NCBI RefSeq assembly: GCF_006717095.1
Contig: NZ_VFQE01000004.1
Location: 1 to 36,274 of the forward strand
Length of the DNA stretch: 36,274 nt
Direction of reading: 5' to 3'
From: Blastococcus colisei
Lineage (GTDB): Bacteria > Actinomycetota > Actinomycetes > Mycobacteriales > Geodermatophilaceae
The position numbers were made by a program, and so were the translations under genes. Positions 7,736-16,303 of the stretch are shown here, piece by piece. The notes beneath the pieces are model-generated. The model ran no database searches. It was not told the DNA's origin and saw only the letters and a program-made list of their open reading frames with translations. Position 1 is the first letter of the stretch; the number at the start of each line of letters is the position of its first letter.

Positions 7736-8398
7736 ATGACGAGCGTTCCCGGGATGGATCACCCGGAAGAGCAGACGGAAGCCGAGATCACGCTCTCCGG
7801 CCGGGGTGTGTCCGTCAGCTCGCGGGTCGAGGTCGTCCAGAACGAGTTCATCTCGGTGCGGCCCTCCGTCGGCGAGTTCGTCGAGCAGGTCGTGGTCAAG
7901 GTCGGCGACGTCGTCGAGATCTTCTGGAAGACCGAGGACTCCCAGCGCGCCATGCCCGCGGAGATCACCGACGTGGAGACCGGCGCCGTCGTCCGCTGGC
8001 GGATGCGCACGACCGGTCCGGCGGACACCAGTCAGCGGCGCAAGGCGGTCCGTGGTCGCATCGCGGTCCCGGTCGAGGCCGAGCACGGGGCCATCGACCT
8101 CAAGGGCACGAGCATCGACCTCAGCGAGGCCGGCATCCGGGTCGAGTTCGAGGGGCTGGGCGCCCCGCCCGAGGCCGGCGCGAAGCTCCTCCTCGTCGTC
8201 CACCTCGACGACGGCGACATCCGGACCCCGGCCGAGGTGGTGCGCACCCAGGCCCGGGGCGCCCGCTGGGTCATGTCCATCCGGTTCGTCGACATCCCGG
8301 AGAAGGACCAGGACCGCGTGCGGCGGCGCGTCTTCCAGGCGCTGCGCGAGGAGCGGGCGAACAAGGCCGATGACGCCCCGCCCGGGTTGCGGGGGTAG
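7736..8398 (+). CDS. PilZ-domain c-di-GMP receptor, YcgR-like
   Basis: The 220-residue soluble protein has an N-terminal beta-rich YcgR-type domain (about 15-95) followed by a PilZ domain (about 98-210). The two c-di-GMP-binding motifs are intact: R102xxxR106 in QRRKAVRGR, and D128xSxxG133 in DLSEAG. In bacteria with this architecture, binding alters flagella, secretion or polysaccharide output; the partner here is unknown. The ATG has a good GGAGAGG site 5-8 nt upstream. A TACCGT hexamer at 7663-7668 is a possible -10. The 271-nt gap before it holds no convincing gene. It probably reads the c-di-GMP level set by enzymes such as the upstream EAL protein, which is inference from proximity. Confidence 0.87.
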   Translation: MTSVPGMDHPEEQTEAEITLSGRGVSVSSRVEVVQNEFISVRPSVGEFVEQVVVKVGDVVEIFWKTEDSQRAMPAEITDVETGAVVRWRMRTTGPADTSQRRKAVRGRIAVPVEAEHGAIDLKGTSIDLSEAGIRVEFEGLGAPPEAGAKLLLVVHLDDGDIRTPAEVVRTQARGARWVMSIRFVDIPEKDQDRVRRRVFQALREERANKADDAPPGLRG

Positions 8399-8428
8399 CC
8401 GGGCTCCGTACGGGGCAGTCATCGCCGT

Positions 8429-10132
8429 GTGAGCGTCCCACCTCTGCGGCTGCCCGACGCCCTTGCCGCGTTGCGGGACCAGCTGGCCGCGACGCCCCTC
8501 GGGCTCGCCACGCCGGCCCGGGACACCGCCGCACGCGCGGCCCGTGCCGTCCGCGACCAGATCGACGACTACCTGCTCCCCCGGCTCGGTGATCTCGACG
8601 CGCCCCTGCTGACCGTCGTCGGCGGCTCCACCGGCGCCGGGAAGTCCACCCTGGTCAACAGCCTCATCGGGAGTCCGGTGACCACCGCCGGCGTGCTCCG
8701 GCCGACGACGCGAGCCCCCGTGCTCGTCTGCGCGCGGACCGACGTGGCGGCGTTCGAGGGCGACCGCGTCCTGCCCGGGCTGGCCCGGGTCACCGGCGGC
8801 GCCGGCGGCCCGGGAACCGTGCAGCTGGTCGTCCGGGACGACGTCCCCGCCGGGCTGGCACTCCTGGACGCCCCGGACGTCGACTCGGTGGTGGAGTCCA
8901 ACCGCGAGCTGGCCGGTCAGCTGCTGGCCGCGGCCGACCTGTGGGTCTTCGTCACCACCGCCGCCCGCTACGCCGATGCGGTGCCCTGGGATCTGCTCCG
9001 GACCGCGCAGGAACGCGGTACCGCCCTCGCCGTCGTGCTCGACCGGGTGCCGCCGGAGGCCGCGGCCGAGGTGGCCGCCGACCTGCACGGGATGCTGCAG
9101 CGGGCCGGCCTGGCCGGCGCTCGCCTCTTCGTCGTGGAGGAGCGCCCGCTGGTGGACGGACGGGTGCCGGAGGACCAGGTGGCGCCGCTGCGGACCTGGC
9201 TGCACGAGCTCGCCGCCGATCAGGAGGCGCGCGCCGCCGTCGTCCGCCAGACGCTCACCGGCGCGCTCGACAGCCTGGAGCAGCGGGTCGGCGGCGTCGC
9301 CGTCGTCGTCGACGAGCAGGTGGCGGCGGGGAACGCCCTCCGCGGTGCGGCGGCCGCCGCCTACACGGCCGCCTACCAGGGCATCGACGACGGCGTGCGC
9401 AGCGGCACGCTGCTGCGCGGCGAGGTGCTGGCCCGGTGGCAGGAGTTCGTGGGCACCGGCGAGTGGATGCGCGCCCTGCAGGGCCAGGTCGGCCGGCTGC
9501 GCGACCGCGTGGTCAGCGTGGTCACCGGCCGGCCCACGCCGGCCGACGACCTCCAGGGCGCGTTGGAGAACAGCGTCGAGCGACTGCTGCGCGCCGAGGC
9601 CGACCGTGCCGCGGAGCGGACGGTGACCGCCTGGCACTCGCTGCCCGCGGGCGCGCAGCTCCTGGCCGGCGACGAGCGGGACCTCGAGCGGGTGTCGCCC
9701 GACTTCCCGGAGGCAGCGGCCGCGCAGGTCCGTGACTGGCAGGGGATGGTGCTGGACCTGGTCCGCGACCAGGGCGGGGACAAGCGGTCCCGGGCCCGGA
9801 TCCTCTCCTGGGGCGTCAACGGTGCCGGGGCGGTCGTCATGGTGGCGGTCTTCGCCCACACCGGCGGCCTCACCGGCGGTGAGGTCGCCGTGGCCGGTGG
9901 GACGACCGCCGTCGGCCAGCGCGTGCTCGAGGCGGTGTTCGGCGACGCCGCCGTCCGGTCCCTGGCCGCCCAGGCCCGAGCGGACCTGCAACGCCGGGCC
10001 GACGGACTGCTGCGGTACGAGCAGGCCCGCTTCGACGACCGGGTGGACGACGCCGCGCCGGTGCCGGGCGCGGCCGAGGCGCTCCGCGCGACCGTGGCCG
10101 GGCTGGCCGCTGTCCGCCGGGCCGATTCATGA
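8429..10132 (+). CDS. Dynamin-like / YfjP-type GTPase, first of a pair
   Basis: The 567-residue protein has a G domain near the N-terminus: P-loop GGSTGAGKST at residues 65-74, switch I region RPTTRAPV, and G3-like LDAPDVDS. The G4 position reads LDRV instead of N/TKxD, so base specificity may be relaxed. The rest is long-helical, as in dynamin-like proteins, with one hydrophobic segment (AGAVVMVAVFAHTGG, about 468-483) that may insert in the membrane. Streptomyces encodes a similar adjacent pair, DynA/DynB, which stabilise FtsZ rings during sporulation septation. Equivalence here is plausible but unproven. The GTG at 8429 is the only suitable start and lacks a strong ribosome site. The next gene overlaps it by 4 nt (ATGA), so the two are co-translated. 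Confidence 0.82.
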   Translation: MSVPPLRLPDALAALRDQLAATPLGLATPARDTAARAARAVRDQIDDYLLPRLGDLDAPLLTVVGGSTGAGKSTLVNSLIGSPVTTAGVLRPTTRAPVLVCARTDVAAFEGDRVLPGLARVTGGAGGPGTVQLVVRDDVPAGLALLDAPDVDSVVESNRELAGQLLAAADLWVFVTTAARYADAVPWDLLRTAQERGTALAVVLDRVPPEAAAEVAADLHGMLQRAGLAGARLFVVEERPLVDGRVPEDQVAPLRTWLHELAADQEARAAVVRQTLTGALDSLEQRVGGVAVVVDEQVAAGNALRGAAAAAYTAAYQGIDDGVRSGTLLRGEVLARWQEFVGTGEWMRALQGQVGRLRDRVVSVVTGRPTPADDLQGALENSVERLLRAEADRAAERTVTAWHSLPAGAQLLAGDERDLERVSPDFPEAAAAQVRDWQGMVLDLVRDQGGDKRSRARILSWGVNGAGAVVMVAVFAHTGGLTGGEVAVAGGTTAVGQRVLEAVFGDAAVRSLAAQARADLQRRADGLLRYEQARFDDRVDDAAPVPGAAEALRATVAGLAAVRRADS

Positions 10133-11712
10133 TCCGCAAGGTTCTGCCGCTGGCCGACCGGCTCGCGGCGCTGCGCGAGGCGGTCGAGGTGGCCGAGGGG
10201 CGGCTCGAGGTCCCGGAGGTGTCACAGGCACGGGCACTGCTGGCCAAGGCGGGAGCCCGGGCCGCGCTCGGGGACGCGACCGTGGTGGCTCTCGCCGGCG
10301 CGACCGGCAGCGGGAAGTCCACCCTGTTCAACGCGCTGTCCGGCAGCGAGGTCAGCACGCCCGGCGTCCGGCGGCCGACGACCGGCGTCGCGCACGCCAC
10401 CGTCTGGGGGGAGCACGGGGCGGACGGTCTGCTGGACTGGCTGGAGGTGCCCCGCCGGCACCGGCACGCGCCCGAGCCGGCACTCGACGGTCTGGTGCTG
10501 CTCGACCTGCCCGACCACGACAGCGTCCGGCTCGAGCACCGCCTGGAGGTCGACCGCCTCGTCGGGCTGGTCGACGTCCTCGTGTGGGTGCTGGATCCGG
10601 AGAAGTACGCCGACGCCGCCGTCCACGACCGCTACCTGACCCCGCTGGCCGGGCACTCCGGGGTGCTGCTCGTCGTCCTGAACCAGATCGACCGGCTGGA
10701 CGCCGTCGCCGCCAAGGAGTGCCTGACCGACCTGCGCGCCCTGCTCGACCGGGAGGGGCTGGGCGCCGTTCCCCTGCTGGCCGCCTCCGGCCGGACCGGA
10801 GCCGGTGTGGCCGAGCTCCGCGGGGAGCTGGCCCGCCGCGTCGCCGCGCGCCGGGCGGCCGCCGACCGGCTGACCGCCGACGTCCGCGGCGTGGCGACCG
10901 CCCTCGGCGCGCACGCCGAGGGCGAGGACGCCGCGCTGGGGCGCCGGGAGCGTGCGGACCTGGTCGGTGACCTCGGGGAGGCGCTCGCCGACGCCGCAGG
11001 GGTCCCGGCCGTCACCGCCGCCGTGGAGCGCTCGACAGTGCGCGCCGGGGTCGCGCGCACCGGCTGGCCGCTGGTGCGCTGGGTGCGAAAGCTGCGGCCG
11101 GACCCGCTCGACCGGCTGCACCTGGGGGACGAGCGGGCCCGGACCTCGCTGGGGCCGGCCGGCCCGGTGGAGCTGGCCGGGGTGACGACGGCGGTCCGGC
11201 GGGCGCGTGACGTCGTGGGGGAGGGCCTGCCGCAGGCGTGGCGGGACGACCTCCGCCGGACCGTGGACGTCTCGGAGGGAGAGTTGGCCGACCGGCTGGA
11301 CCGTGCCGTGGCCGGCACCGAGCTCGGTGTCGACCGGGTGCCCCTCTGGCAGCGCGCGGTCGGCGGCCTGCAGTGGGTGCTGGCGCTCGTGGCCCTCGCC
11401 GGCGCGCTCTGGTTGCTCGCGCTGGTGGCCCTCGGCTTCTTCCAGCTCGACGACGTGGTGCCGTTGCCGCGGGTCGAGGGGCTGCCGCTGCCGACGCTGC
11501 TCGCCGGGGGTGGGCTGCTGGCGGGTCTGCTGCTGGCGCTGCTGTCCCGGCCGCTGGTGCGGATGCGGGCCCGTCGCCGGGCCCGGGTCGCCGAGCGCAG
11601 GCTGCGTGCCGCGATCGAGGCCGTGGCGGAGGAGGAGCTGCTCGTCCCGATGACGGCGGTCCGCGAGGACGCGGCCCGGTTCCGGGCCGCCGTGGAGACC
11701 GCCCGCCGTTAG
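10129..11712 (+). CDS. Membrane-anchored dynamin-like GTPase, second of the pair
   Basis: The 527-residue partner has a complete G domain: P-loop GATGSGKST at 57-65, RRPTTG switch region, DLPDHDS (G3) at 126-132 and NQID (G4) at 185-188. Unlike the first protein, it has two clear transmembrane helices near the C-terminus (about 410-440 and 455-480) separated by a short loop with FFQLDDVVPLPRVEGLPLP. It ends in a basic helical tail (RARRRARVAERRLRAAIEA). This fits a paired arrangement with a soluble or peripheral GTPase and an integral membrane GTPase acting together in membrane remodelling. It overlaps the first gene by 4 nt. Within the family the closest described case is the Streptomyces DynA/DynB pair; that mapping is from memory of architecture, not alignment. 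Confidence 0.83.
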   Translation: MIRKVLPLADRLAALREAVEVAEGRLEVPEVSQARALLAKAGARAALGDATVVALAGATGSGKSTLFNALSGSEVSTPGVRRPTTGVAHATVWGEHGADGLLDWLEVPRRHRHAPEPALDGLVLLDLPDHDSVRLEHRLEVDRLVGLVDVLVWVLDPEKYADAAVHDRYLTPLAGHSGVLLVVLNQIDRLDAVAAKECLTDLRALLDREGLGAVPLLAASGRTGAGVAELRGELARRVAARRAAADRLTADVRGVATALGAHAEGEDAALGRRERADLVGDLGEALADAAGVPAVTAAVERSTVRAGVARTGWPLVRWVRKLRPDPLDRLHLGDERARTSLGPAGPVELAGVTTAVRRARDVVGEGLPQAWRDDLRRTVDVSEGELADRLDRAVAGTELGVDRVPLWQRAVGGLQWVLALVALAGALWLLALVALGFFQLDDVVPLPRVEGLPLPTLLAGGGLLAGLLLALLSRPLVRMRARRRARVAERRLRAAIEAVAEEELLVPMTAVREDAARFRAAVETARR

Positions 11713-11749
11713 CGGCCCTCTTCCAGGGCCATTCCAGGGACGTGTTCCC

Positions 11750-12286
11750 TCATTCCCGGTGGATCTCCGGCGACCGCGGTTCGGGCAGCTGGTTGCGGCG
11801 GCGTTCGTGTACCTCGTCGCGGCCCGAGGGCAGCCGGGCCCACACGTGCTTGCGACCGGGCCGCTTCTCCCAGCCGAACGTCGTGGAGAGCTGCGCGACC
11901 AGGTGCAGGCCCATCCCGCCCAGCGCCGGGTCGCGGTCGACGGCGGGGACCGGGGGATCGTCCGGGGCCTCGTCGCTGAGGTCCAGCAGCCAGCCGCCGG
12001 GGCCGGCCACCACGAGGGCGCGCACATCGCCACCGCCGTGCCGCAGCGCGTTGGAGGCCAGCTCCTCGAAGACCAGCAGCAGGCCGTCCCGGGCGTCCTC
12101 GGTGGAGGCGGCGGACACCGACGGGTGCGCGATCCGGGCGCGGAGATCGCTGCGGACGCGGGAGACGACGTGCATCGCCTCCAGCTGCCAGTGCCAGACG
12201 TCGCCCGGGACGGACGGCACCGGAGCGCACGGCCACGGGCCGGGAGCAGCGTCGTGGGACGGCTGCTCGGCCATGTCCCCGGCCAT
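11750..12286 (-). CDS. RsbW/SpoIIAB-like HATPase_c anti-sigma or regulatory kinase
   Basis: The 178-residue protein has one GHKL ATPase domain (about 35-155). The N box is EELASNALRHGGG, the G1-like region is LDLSDEAPDDPP and the G2 box is GGMGLHLVAQLS. In actinobacteria such single-domain ATPases usually bind a sigma factor and phosphorylate an anti-anti-sigma STAS protein. No STAS gene or sigma gene is in the window, so its partner is elsewhere. The ATG at 12286 follows a G-rich GGGGGAGG stretch very closely; the ATG at 12274 is an alternative. It is divergent from the GAF-ANTAR gene and shares a 129-nt control region with two hairpins. A second protein of the same type lies at 20751-21206. 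Confidence 0.85.
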   Translation of the reverse strand: MAGDMAEQPSHDAAPGPWPCAPVPSVPGDVWHWQLEAMHVVSRVRSDLRARIAHPSVSAASTEDARDGLLLVFEELASNALRHGGGDVRALVVAGPGGWLLDLSDEAPDDPPVPAVDRDPALGGMGLHLVAQLSTTFGWEKRPGRKHVWARLPSGRDEVHERRRNQLPEPRSPEIHRE

Positions 12287-12319
12287 CGCCTCCCCCTCGC
12301 GTCACACCCGTGCAGGCGG

Positions 12320-12409
12320 GGCCAGGCCCCTGCCTGGCCGGGTCCATCCTGACCGATGGTGATCCAGCGCGCACCGGGGGGCGGCAGTTCGCCCCCGACC
12401 AGGCAGACT
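12320..12409 (+). promoter_or_regulatory. Divergent control region with two perfect hairpins and a CAGACT -10
   Basis: GGCCAGGC (12320-12327) and GCCTGGCC (12332-12339) form a perfect 8-bp stem with a 4-nt loop. GGGGGCG (12377-12383) and CGCCCCC (12390-12396) form a 7-bp stem with a 6-nt loop. CAGACT at 12404-12409 lies 6 nt before the GTG at 12416, suggesting a leaderless start. Either hairpin could be an operator between the two divergent genes. Confidence 0.45.
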
Positions 12410-12415
12410 GTGCCC

Positions 12416-13102
12416 GTGGAGGCGTTGCTACGCGAGCTCAGCCAGGTGGTGTTCGACGACAGGTCGCTGTCGGAGATCCTCACCGACATCGTGACGATCG
12501 CCGCGCGCGGCATCCCCGGCGCCGAGGCATCGTCGATCACGCTCCTGCGCAACGACAAGGCGTACACCGCCGCCCATCACGGGGACATGGCCCTGGCCGC
12601 CGACGAACTCCAGTACGAGCACGGGTACGGGCCGTGCATGGACGCCGGTCGCGGCGGCGTGCTGCTGCGGGTCGACGACATGCGCGCCGAAGAGCGCTGG
12701 CCGGACTACGTGGCGCACCTGCTCGAGACCACGCCCGTCCTCAGTTCGCTGTCCGTTCCGCTGCCGTACCAGGGATCGAGCATCGGGGCGCTGAACAACT
12801 ACTCGACGAAGCCCGAGGCGTTCGCCTCACCGGAGTCGCTGCGCGCCGGATCGGACGTGGCCGAGGTGATCGCCGTGGCCGTCGCGAACGCCGACGCCCA
12901 CGCCCAGCTGTTCGACCAGGCGCGCAACATGCGGCTGGCCATGGAATCGCGGGCGGTCATCGAGCAGGCCAAGGGGGTGCTCATGGCGCAGCGTCGCGTG
13001 GACGCCGCCGAAGCCTTCGAGATCCTCCGCGAAGCCTCGCAGCGGTACAACCGCAAGCTGCGCGAGATCGCCCAGGGCATCGTGGACGGGACCCAGCGCT
13101 AG
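12416..13102 (+). CDS. GAF-ANTAR RNA-binding antiterminator
   Basis: The 228-residue protein has a GAF sensor domain (about 5-155, including IPGAEASSITLL and LSSLSVPL) and a C-terminal ANTAR domain (about 168-226: SRAVIEQAKGVLMAQRR, AFEILREASQ, REIAQGIVDG). ANTAR domains bind tandem-hairpin RNA and block transcription termination. GAF-ANTAR proteins are common in actinobacteria, where they respond to an unidentified ligand bound by GAF. The GTG start at 12416 follows a CAGACT box by 6 nt and has no ribosome site. It is divergent from an RsbW-like ATPase and its last 4 nt overlap the convergent nucleoside hydrolase. No obvious double-hairpin ANTAR target followed by a terminator was seen nearby. 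Confidence 0.9.
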   Translation: MEALLRELSQVVFDDRSLSEILTDIVTIAARGIPGAEASSITLLRNDKAYTAAHHGDMALAADELQYEHGYGPCMDAGRGGVLLRVDDMRAEERWPDYVAHLLETTPVLSSLSVPLPYQGSSIGALNNYSTKPEAFASPESLRAGSDVAEVIAVAVANADAHAQLFDQARNMRLAMESRAVIEQAKGVLMAQRRVDAAEAFEILREASQRYNRKLREIAQGIVDGTQR

Positions 13103-14046
13103 ACCGGACGGCCGTCCAGCGCAGCCAGCCGCGACACGAGGAACTCCACCGCGGTCGCGCTGTCGACGTCTTCGGCGACCTCGACCGCGGTCGGAGCGGT
13201 GGAGACGGTGCGCCGGTCGACCAGCGTCTGGCCGCGGCCGAAACCCAGCCCGGTGTCCACGACGACGTCGCGCCGCACCGTGCCGAGGGTGCCGGGCGCG
13301 ATCGCCTCGGTGACGGCCAGCGCATCGTGCACCACGACGCCGGTGGTGCCGTACGCGGTGCGGGCGTGGTCCAGGTACTGCCCCAGGATCGCTGCGGCCT
13401 GCGCGCCGATGGGGCCGGCGGCGGCGAACCGGGCGATGCCGTCCTCGTCGAGCACGGTCGGCAGGGTGACGTCGAGCCCGACCAGCACGGTCGGCAGCTT
13501 CGAGGTCAGGATCGCCTGGGCGGCCTCCGCATCGGCCCACACGTTGAACTCCGCCGCCGCCGTCACGTTGCCGCTGCGCGCGGCCGAGCCGCCCATGATG
13601 ACCAGCCGGCCGATCCGTGCCGCGGCCTCGGGAAAGACCCGCAGGAGCAGTGCCAGGTTCGTCAGCGGGCCGACGGCGGCGATGGTCACCGGCTCGGGCG
13701 AGGTCGTCAGCAGCTCGGCCAGGGCCACGACGGCGGGCCGCGGGTCGACCGGCGCCGGGGACGGCGGGAGCTCCACCCCGCCCAGACCGGCGGAGCCGTG
13801 CACGTGGCCGGCCCGCTCCGGCTGCCGATGGACCAAGGAGTCGGCCGCGCCGGCCGCCACCGGGACGTCGGAGCGGCCGGCCAGGTGCAGCACGCGCAGC
13901 GCGTTCTCGGTGGTCTGCGCCAGCTCGACGTTGCCGTGCACCGTCGTCACCAACCGGAGGTCGACCTCGGGACTGGCCAGGGCCAGGAGGATCGCGAGCG
14001 CGTCGTCGATGCCGGGGTCGGTGTCGATCACCAGGGGGATGGGCAC
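13099..14046 (-). CDS. Inosine/uridine-preferring nucleoside hydrolase
   Basis: The 315-residue protein is a full-length IunH-family nucleoside hydrolase, cleaving ribonucleosides to base plus ribose for purine/pyrimidine salvage. The Ca2+-binding aspartate cluster DTDPGIDDA is at residues 8-16. Other family blocks are TTVHGNV, VTIAAVGPLTNLALLL, IVIMGGS-like LVIMGGSA, EFNVWADAEAA and VVHDALAV, the last carrying the C-terminal metal-binding Asp. No signal peptide is present, so it is cytoplasmic. The ATG at 14046 begins directly with the family N-terminus. Its stop overlaps the stop of the convergent GAF-ANTAR gene by a few bases. The upstream space holds the hairpins at the 3' end of a decayed tnpB. 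Confidence 0.92.
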   Translation of the reverse strand: MPIPLVIDTDPGIDDALAILLALASPEVDLRLVTTVHGNVELAQTTENALRVLHLAGRSDVPVAAGAADSLVHRQPERAGHVHGSAGLGGVELPPSPAPVDPRPAVVALAELLTTSPEPVTIAAVGPLTNLALLLRVFPEAAARIGRLVIMGGSAARSGNVTAAAEFNVWADAEAAQAILTSKLPTVLVGLDVTLPTVLDEDGIARFAAAGPIGAQAAAILGQYLDHARTAYGTTGVVVHDALAVTEAIAPGTLGTVRRDVVVDTGLGFGRGQTLVDRRTVSTAPTAVEVAEDVDSATAVEFLVSRLAALDGRPV

Positions 14047-14106
14047 CGGGAGATCCTGCCCCCCTCACGATTCGGGTGAGATGGGAGCATCGTCCACCGT
14101 CGTGAG

Positions 14107-14152
14107 CGCCCCTGTCCGGGGCGTCCAGTGCCTACGCCACGCTGACGCGTGG
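14107..14152 (-). repeat. Two adjacent hairpins at the 3' end of tnpB, possible omega-RNA/right-end remnant
   Basis: CCACGC (14137-14142) with GCGTGG (14147-14152), and CGCCCC (14107-14112) with GGGGCG (14118-14123), are perfect 6-bp stems with 4- and 5-nt loops. They straddle the tnpB stop codon. IS200/IS605-type elements have subterminal hairpins at the right end and TnpB guide RNAs derive from this region, so a remnant is plausible. The exact element end cannot be fixed. Confidence 0.35.
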
Positions 14153-15483
14153 CCGGCTGGTTCCTGCTTCACCGGGCAGCACCGGGTCAGCCGTGACGGC
14201 CGCTCCTGATCTCCACCCTCGACAGGCATGCCGAGTGCTCTCGGCTGACGGGCCGCCCGGGTGGCGGTCTCCGGCCTGGGTCACGCACGGGCATATGCCC
14301 AGCATGTGCTCGCCCCAGGCGGCGAGGTTGGCGGCGGCGTTGACGTCCCGGTCGGCCACGTGGCCGCAGGAGTCGTTGCCGCAGCGGTAGGTGCGCTCGG
14401 CGAGGGTGAGCTTGGGTCTCACCGCACCACATGCCGAGCACGTCTTCGGGGACGCGAACCAGCGGTCCGCGACGATCAGTTGCCCGCCGTGGCGGACGGT
14501 CTTGTACTGCAGCTGCCGGGCGATTTCGCCCCAGCTCTGGTCTCCGATCGCGGCGGCCAGGTGCCGGTTGCGCATAAGGTTCGGCGGTGGCTAGGTCCTC
14601 GACCACGACGACGGCGTGCGCTCGCGCGAGGGCAGCGGTGCAGCGCCTCGGCGCGGACGGCGGCGGCCCGGGCGTGCGCCCGGCCGAGGCGGGCGACGGC
14701 CCTGCGTCGGGTCGCCGATCCCTTGCTCGACCGCGACACCGCGCGCTGCAGGTGCTTGAGCTGGCGCAGCCGGTCCCGCAGTACCCGGCTGGCAGGCAGT
14801 ATGGCTGTGACCTGACCATTCGCGCTGGCGACGACAGCGGCGGTCTTCACCCCTCGGTCCACACCGACTACCGGCCCGGCCGACGCGGTGTGCTCGCCAG
14901 TACCGGGTCGCGCCGCCCGGTCGAAGGTCAGCGTTGCATACCAATGCCCGTCGGAGTGCTTCGTGACGGTGACGTGTTGCAGGGTCGCCTGCCCGCGGCG
15001 CATGAGCCTGCGCAGCTTCGCCTGGGCCTGGCACGCAGCGGCGATGCGCACCCAGCCGTACTTGGCCAGCCGCACCCGACCGACCTCGAGCGCGAGCCCG
15101 TCGCGGACGGTGAACCGGGCTCGGTCCCGGCGCCGGGCCTTGAACCGCGGGAACCGGCGCCTGCCCGCGAGGAACGCCGCGTGCGCGTTTGCAGCCTCCC
15201 GGAGCGCGTACCGGAACGTCCACGTGGAGTGCTCCACGGACCACGGTGCCGCCGAGGGCTTCTCCGCCGTCCACAGTGTGGCCAGGGTGAAGAACGTCAG
15301 CGGCCGGACCCGGTCAGCGCGCTCGACGCCGTAGGTGGCTTCGGCAGCCCGCTGGTCGGCGTTGGTCTTGATCTTCGCGACAGCCCAGTTCCACGCGAAC
15401 CGGCGCGCCCCCGCCGCCCGCAGCAGCATGCCGGCCTGGACGTCGGTCACGTCCAGCCGCACCCTCACCGCACTGTGGCCCAC
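14132..15483 (-). pseudogene. tnpB: TnpB (IS200/IS605 family RNA-guided nuclease), two frameshifts
   Basis: The coding sequence starts near the GTG at 15483 and its parts lie in three successive frames. Part one reaches EALHR, with the N-terminal domain, the WTFRYAL segment and the first RuvC aspartate in VVGVDRGVKTAAVV. After a shift near 14635 the frame gives CTAALARAHAVVVVEDLAT, holding the RuvC glutamate. After a second shift near 14583 it continues MRNRHLAAAIGDQSW, a four-Cys zinc ribbon (CSACG... CGNDSCG) and the third catalytic Asp in ADRDVNAAANLA. At the second site, removing one G from GCCGAACC restores the family sequence. All catalytic residues survive, so decay is recent or the shifts are sequencing errors. 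No tnpA is nearby. It abuts a decayed permease gene. Confidence 0.85.
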
Positions 15484-15546
15484 ACCCGGATAGTGCCGGA
15501 AGGGTCGGACAGTTGATCTCAGCCAAATCTTGAGGGGGTCAGCGGC

Positions 15547-16303
15547 TCAGCCGACTGGTTCCGTCGCCTTCTGCTCGGTGGCGTCCGGCTCGTTGCGCCA
15601 CCAGGGCGCCCGGGCCAGCAGGTACAGCGCCACCCCCGACGGCGAGCAGGATGCCCGCGAACAGCCAGGTCCGGGCCTCCTGCTGCCAGAGCAGCAGTCG
15701 GCAGGACGCGATCGCCAACACCGGGAGGATCACCAGCGCGGGGAAGTGGTCGGCCTCGACCCGGTCACGTCGGAGTACCAGCACCGCGGTGTTGGTGCTG
15801 AGGGAGACCAGGAGCAGCAGCAGGACGACGGTGTTGGCCAGCGTCGCGAGGTCTCCGACGCGGGTGAGCCCCATCGCCACGGCGGTGGTGACGACGAGGG
15901 CCACCCACGGCGTCCGGTGGTGGAGGAGCACCCGCGCCCCGCGGAGGGCGCAGGCTCCCCGCTCGGCCATACCGAAGACCAGCCGGCTGGCCATGATCAT
16001 CGTGAGCAGGGCGCCGTTGGCCACCGCGATCAGGGCGGTCACACTGAACGGCCAGTCGGGGATGCCGGCGTCAGCCGCCTGGACGACGGCCAGCAGCGGC
16101 CCCGACGACTCCGCGAGCTCCGCCCGATCGAGGACGATCGATGCGGCGAGTCCCACCAGCACGCAGACGACCCCTGCGACGAGCAGCGAGCCGAACAGTG
16201 CCCGCGCGTAGACGCGGCGCACGTCGCGTACCTCCTCGGCCACGTTCGCCGACACCTCGAATCCGACGAAGGAGTAGTAGGCGAGCAGCGCCCCCGCCGG
16301 CGA
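15547..16303 (-). pseudogene. APC-family amino acid permease, 5'-truncated and frameshifted
   Basis: Only the C-terminal half of a 12-helix amino acid/polyamine permease remains. It begins at SPAGALLAYYSFVGFEVSANVAEEV, which in the family lies around helix 6, and runs through several hydrophobic helices to LLLWQQEARTWLFAGILLAVG. The N-terminal half and start codon are absent. A run of five C on the plus strand (15633-15637) sits where the frame breaks: dropping one base restores GVALYLLARAPWWRNEPDATE and a stop at 15547-15549, whereas the unrestored frame runs on into unrelated Ala/Gly/Arg-rich sequence. The tnpB remnant lies immediately beyond the gene's 3' end. Non-functional as a transporter. 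Confidence 0.8.

Noticed and set aside
7442-9991. An 849-codon minus-strand open frame
   Set aside because: It lies opposite the PilZ and dynamin genes and its composition is an antisense artefact.
15484-15546. TTGAT at about 15512 as a TAM-type flank of the tnpB element
   Set aside because: It is in the opposite orientation to that expected for the left end, so it cannot be taken as the insertion site.
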